DNA from: Candidatus Nomurabacteria bacterium GW2011_GWE1_32_28
Lineage (GTDB): Bacteria; Patescibacteriota; Minisyncoccia; Phycocordibacterales; UBA9973
Reading direction: 5' to 3'
Length of the DNA stretch: 39,871 nt
Assembly (NCBI GenBank): GCA_000989515.1
Contig: LBOM01000001.1
Coordinates: 125,260-165,130 of the forward strand
The stretch's first letter is position 1. Every line of letters starts with the position of its first letter. Position numbers and translations under genes: made by a program. Positions 36,631 to 39,871 of this stretch are shown in pieces. Under the pieces are notes generated by a model. It was not told the origin of the DNA. It searched no databases and worked only from the letters and a program-made list of their open reading frames with translations.

Positions 36631-36698
36631 GGTTCCCGCATCGTACTAGACTCCCAGCAACTCAACTTAAAATAGTGTATAATGAAAGAATAATATTT

Positions 36699-38183
36699 AT
36701 GTTTAAAATTTTAATCATTGTTTCATTATTATTAACTTTAATTACATTCTTTTTTCCAAAATATAAGAGATTATACTGGGTTAATTTCTTACCTTGGTTA
36801 GTTGTTGTTTTTGTCATAATACATCTAATATTTTGGAAATATCAGTGGCAAATGATTCCTGTTTATGCTTTAACCAGCATTATTTTTATAATTTCTTTAA
36901 CAAAGTTTAAAAAAACAATTTCAAATGAACCTGAATCACATAAAGGAAAATTTTTTAAATATATTTCAATTATTTTAGGTTTGCTACTTTTAATAGTTGC
37001 CAGCGCAGTTTTATATTTGTTTCCAATAGTAAATCTACCAAAACCAACAGGCCCTTACGTAGTAGGCACAACATTAATGTCATTTAATGACACAAAACGC
37101 CCTGAAATATTAACTGATGATCCAAAAGATACCCGTGAGTTTATGGCTCGAATATGGTATCCAGCTGATTTTGTAAAAGGAAATTCTATGTTTTACAAAG
37201 AAAATGTTCAGCAGGTAGGTATTATAGAACCTGCTGGACCACCTAATTTTATTTTTAGTCATTATAATTTAATAAAAACTAATTCATACTTAGATACACC
37301 TATTTCAAATCAACAATTAACATATCCAGTACTTGTTTTTTCTCCTGGGTTTTTAGCAAGTTATGAAGATTATCAAATATTAATAGAAGAATTAGCTAGC
37401 CATGGTTATATTGTTTTTGCTCCAAATCAACCATATGAATCTCAATCAGTAATTTATCCTGATAGTAAGATAATTCCATTTAGTGAGGAACATTTTAAAA
37501 AATATAAAGAAAATCAAGAAAATCTAACTCCTCTCTGGAAAGAATTTTGGACAACTACAGATCAAGAAAAAAGAATAGAAATTTCAAAAAAAATATTGGA
37601 TAGCGAGTCTTTTATGGATACAGTTTTACGTGTACGTACAGCTGACATTCAATTTATGGTAGATGAAATGGAGAAAATGAATTCAGGTAATATAAATAAT
37701 ATTTTTTCAAATAAACTTGATTTATCTCGTCTAGGGATATTAGGACACTCAATGGGAGGAGCTGTGGCAGGTCAGGTTTGTTCGGTTGATAGTCGATTTA
37801 AAGCTTGTGTTAATCTAGATGGATTTCAATGGGGGGATGTGGTCAAAAATGTAATTAAACAACCATTTATGATAATGCAAAGTGAAAACTTTGCTGGTGT
37901 TAATGATTTTATTCTAAATCAATTTAAAAATAAATTTTATTTAGTTACCATAAAAGATAGTAAGCACATGAATTTTGATGATAACCAAATAATAATGCCT
38001 TCTACAAAATTAATTGGGATGACAGGTAAAATAGATGCAAAAGAGATGCTACAAATAACCAATAATTTAATTACATCTTTTTTTGATAAATATATTAGTG
38101 ATAAAAATATAACTTTTCCTAATGAAAATGCTATTAATTATCCTGAAGTTGAGATAAAAGATTTTAATTTATCTAAAATTTAA
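36699..38183 (+). CDS. Alpha/beta hydrolase, PAF-acetylhydrolase-like, with N-terminal TM helices
   Basis: PVLVFSPGFLASYEDYQILIEELASHGYIVFAPNQP; LGILGHSMGGAVAGQV nucleophile elbow; SKHMNF. Start moved to 36699. Confidence 0.8.
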   Translation: MFKILIIVSLLLTLITFFFPKYKRLYWVNFLPWLVVVFVIIHLIFWKYQWQMIPVYALTSIIFIISLTKFKKTISNEPESHKGKFFKYISIILGLLLLIVASAVLYLFPIVNLPKPTGPYVVGTTLMSFNDTKRPEILTDDPKDTREFMARIWYPADFVKGNSMFYKENVQQVGIIEPAGPPNFIFSHYNLIKTNSYLDTPISNQQLTYPVLVFSPGFLASYEDYQILIEELASHGYIVFAPNQPYESQSVIYPDSKIIPFSEEHFKKYKENQENLTPLWKEFWTTTDQEKRIEISKKILDSESFMDTVLRVRTADIQFMVDEMEKMNSGNINNIFSNKLDLSRLGILGHSMGGAVAGQVCSVDSRFKACVNLDGFQWGDVVKNVIKQPFMIMQSENFAGVNDFILNQFKNKFYLVTIKDSKHMNFDDNQIIMPSTKLIGMTGKIDAKEMLQITNNLITSFFDKYISDKNITFPNENAINYPEVEIKDFNLSKI

Positions 38184-38234
38184 CCCTTATTTTGTTTTTT
38201 AAAAGAATCTGTAATTAGTGAACCGAACACTATC

Positions 38235-39116
38235 TCATTTTTCTAGTATTGATGATTTATTTTTAGCTACCTTAAGAACATTAGAAAAAAGCATCGCTAT
38301 GGTCATTGGTCCGACACCTCCTGGAACAGGCGAGACAAAGCTTGCTATACCTTTTACAGATTCTAAATCAACATCACCTACAATGCCTGCATTTAATTCT
38401 GAAGTACCAGCATCTATTATTATTGCTCCGGCTTTTATCATATTACCTTTTATATATTTTCCATTACCCATTCCTGAAATAACAACATCAGCCTCTTTTA
38501 ATATTTCTTCATTATTTTCTGTACTACTAGAAAGAATCTTAAAGTTTAGATTACGATAACGAAGTATAGAAGAGACAGGCTTGCCTACTAACTTGCCATT
38601 ACCCAATACAACTATTTTTTTATTATTTAAATTTAAATTAATAGAATCTAAAAGAAAAATACAAGCAAGTGCTGTTGGAAATCCTAAAAAATAATCTCCT
38701 TTATAAAATTTATTACTTGCAATAGTACTTAAGCAATCAACATCTAGGTTAGAATCTACTGCATCTAAGATTTCTTTTTCATTTAAATGTTCTGGTAGTG
38801 GAAGTTGTATTATTATTCCACACATATCAGGAATCTTATTTAAAACTTTTATTTCTTTTATTAAATCTTCTGTTTTTATATCAGTAGGGAAGAAAGCTTC
38901 GTGAAAACTTATTCCTATTTTTTCAGCCATATTTTTTTTCATATTTACATACTGAATAGAAGCTGGGTCGTTTCCTACAAGAACATCGCAAAAAATTGGT
39001 CGAAAAGATAAAGAATCTACTTCTTTTTTTGTATCAGATAAAAGCTCTTTGCTTAATTTTCTTCCATCTATTGTTTCGGTAGTTATCGTATTTTTGGTAT
39101 TTTTAAATGTATCCAC
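38235..39116 (-). CDS. folD: Bifunctional methylenetetrahydrofolate dehydrogenase/cyclohydrolase (GTG start)
   Basis: VGNDPASIQYVNMKKNMAEKIGI; IIQLPLPEHLNEKEILDAV; PVPGGVGPMTIAMLFSNVL. Confidence 0.95.
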   Translation of the reverse strand: MDTFKNTKNTITTETIDGRKLSKELLSDTKKEVDSLSFRPIFCDVLVGNDPASIQYVNMKKNMAEKIGISFHEAFFPTDIKTEDLIKEIKVLNKIPDMCGIIIQLPLPEHLNEKEILDAVDSNLDVDCLSTIASNKFYKGDYFLGFPTALACIFLLDSINLNLNNKKIVVLGNGKLVGKPVSSILRYRNLNFKILSSSTENNEEILKEADVVISGMGNGKYIKGNMIKAGAIIIDAGTSELNAGIVGDVDLESVKGIASFVSPVPGGVGPMTIAMLFSNVLKVAKNKSSILEK

Positions 39117-39292
39117 CTATACAAAATACACCAAAAAAGTTAAAAAAACAACGATAATCAGTCTTAATACTAGTAAAGATATTTTTTATTCTGCTTTTTA
39201 AATTTACTATTATAAATCAATCTTGTATATAAACTTTTATGATTAAAAATAATTTGTTTTAATGTAAAAAATATGTTATTTTATAAAGTAAT

Positions 39293-39871
39293 ATGCAAAA
39301 AGTAAAAAATATTTGGGGTAAAATTAAAGGGTGGTCTACTACTAAGAAAATAATTTATTCAATGGTTATAATTATTTTAGTTTTCATTGGATATACAATA
39401 GCTAAATCAACAGACAATAGTGCGAATATCACAACAGATACAGTAAAATTAATGGATCTTAAGCAAACAGTACTAGCTACGGGTCAAGTAACATCAAATA
39501 CTGATTTAAACTTATCTTTTTTTTCTAGTGGTATTGTTCGTTCACTTAATGTAAAAGTAGGAGATAATGTAAAAAAAGGACAAATTTTAGCGACACTTGA
39601 TCAAGGAAATGAACTTGCATCACTTACTTCTGCTCGTGGAGCAGTAGCTGCAGCACAAGCAAGGTATCAACGTATTTTAGATGGTGCTTCAAATGAAGAA
39701 ATAATTTTATCAAAAATTGCATTAGAAAATGCAAAACGTGATTATGATCGATTAAAAATACAACAAGAAACACTAGTGTCAAACGCTTATAAGAATTTAT
39801 TAAATTCTACTCCAGAAGCATTACCTTCAGGAGGACAAAGTGATTATACAGCTCCTACAATAAGTGGAAAT
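39293..39871 (+). CDS. HlyD/MacA-type adaptor, second paralogue (3' truncated by window)
   Basis: MQKVKNIWGKIKGWSTTKKIIYSMVIIILVFIGYTIA...GIVRSLNVKVGDNVKKGQILATLDQGN; open to window end. Confidence 0.85.
   Translation, partial: MQKVKNIWGKIKGWSTTKKIIYSMVIIILVFIGYTIAKSTDNSANITTDTVKLMDLKQTVLATGQVTSNTDLNLSFFSSGIVRSLNVKVGDNVKKGQILATLDQGNELASLTSARGAVAAAQARYQRILDGASNEEIILSKIALENAKRDYDRLKIQQETLVSNAYKNLLNSTPEALPSGGQSDYTAPTISGN

Noticed and set aside
31867-36670. Classical integron attC array
   Set aside because: No RYYYAAC/GTTRRRY pairs with conserved spacing and no tyrosine IntI in the window. Kept only as a cassette-like array with tRNA-end-like repeats.
1-39871. CRISPR arrays and rRNA genes
   Set aside because: No regularly spaced direct repeats and no rRNA signature sequences seen.
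1-39871. Alternative genetic code (UGA reassigned, known in some CPR groups)
   Set aside because: Recognisable genes run full length between standard stops and TGA is not seen inside conserved domains. The one apparent frame problem (28.69 kb) is a +1 shift, not a stop reassignment.

Overview
The window is an AT-rich bacterial chromosome segment. Gene content, compact genes and start-site context suggest a Patescibacteria/CPR-like genome; this is inference, since no marker was searched. The backbone (about 1-24 kb and 38.2-39.9 kb) carries housekeeping genes: cyclophilin PPIase, scpA/scpB, D-Ala-D-Ala carboxypeptidase, ddl, an ECF sigma factor, a MacA/MacB-type exporter, rpmG, miaA, murA, parB, rel, topA, dprA, serS, an ftsQ-like gene, dusB, dnaX and folD. 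It also has tRNA-Trp(CCA) and tRNA-Leu(CAA). From about 24.3 to 38.2 kb there is an accessory region anchored at tRNA-Gln(TTG). A large serine recombinase element sits at the 3' end of that tRNA. Around it are four versions of one recombination site (core CAGCCA), in all four combinations of two left and two right half-sites, plus two sets of long inverted arms (84 nt and 197 nt). Distal to this is a composite island: a small membrane protein next to an OLD-like ATPase-TOPRIM gene, followed by single-gene cassettes (cupin, EEP nuclease-like, DNPH1-like, HAD, NUDIX, PAF-AH-like). The cassettes are separated by degenerate repeats ending in CCCAGCNA, like a tRNA 3' end. Further observations are a pervasive leaderless-promoter arrangement (-10 box 6-7 nt from the start codon), two candidate structured RNAs, a DnaX lacking its zinc module, and a frameshifted foreign-looking gene. 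No CRISPR array or rRNA was seen.
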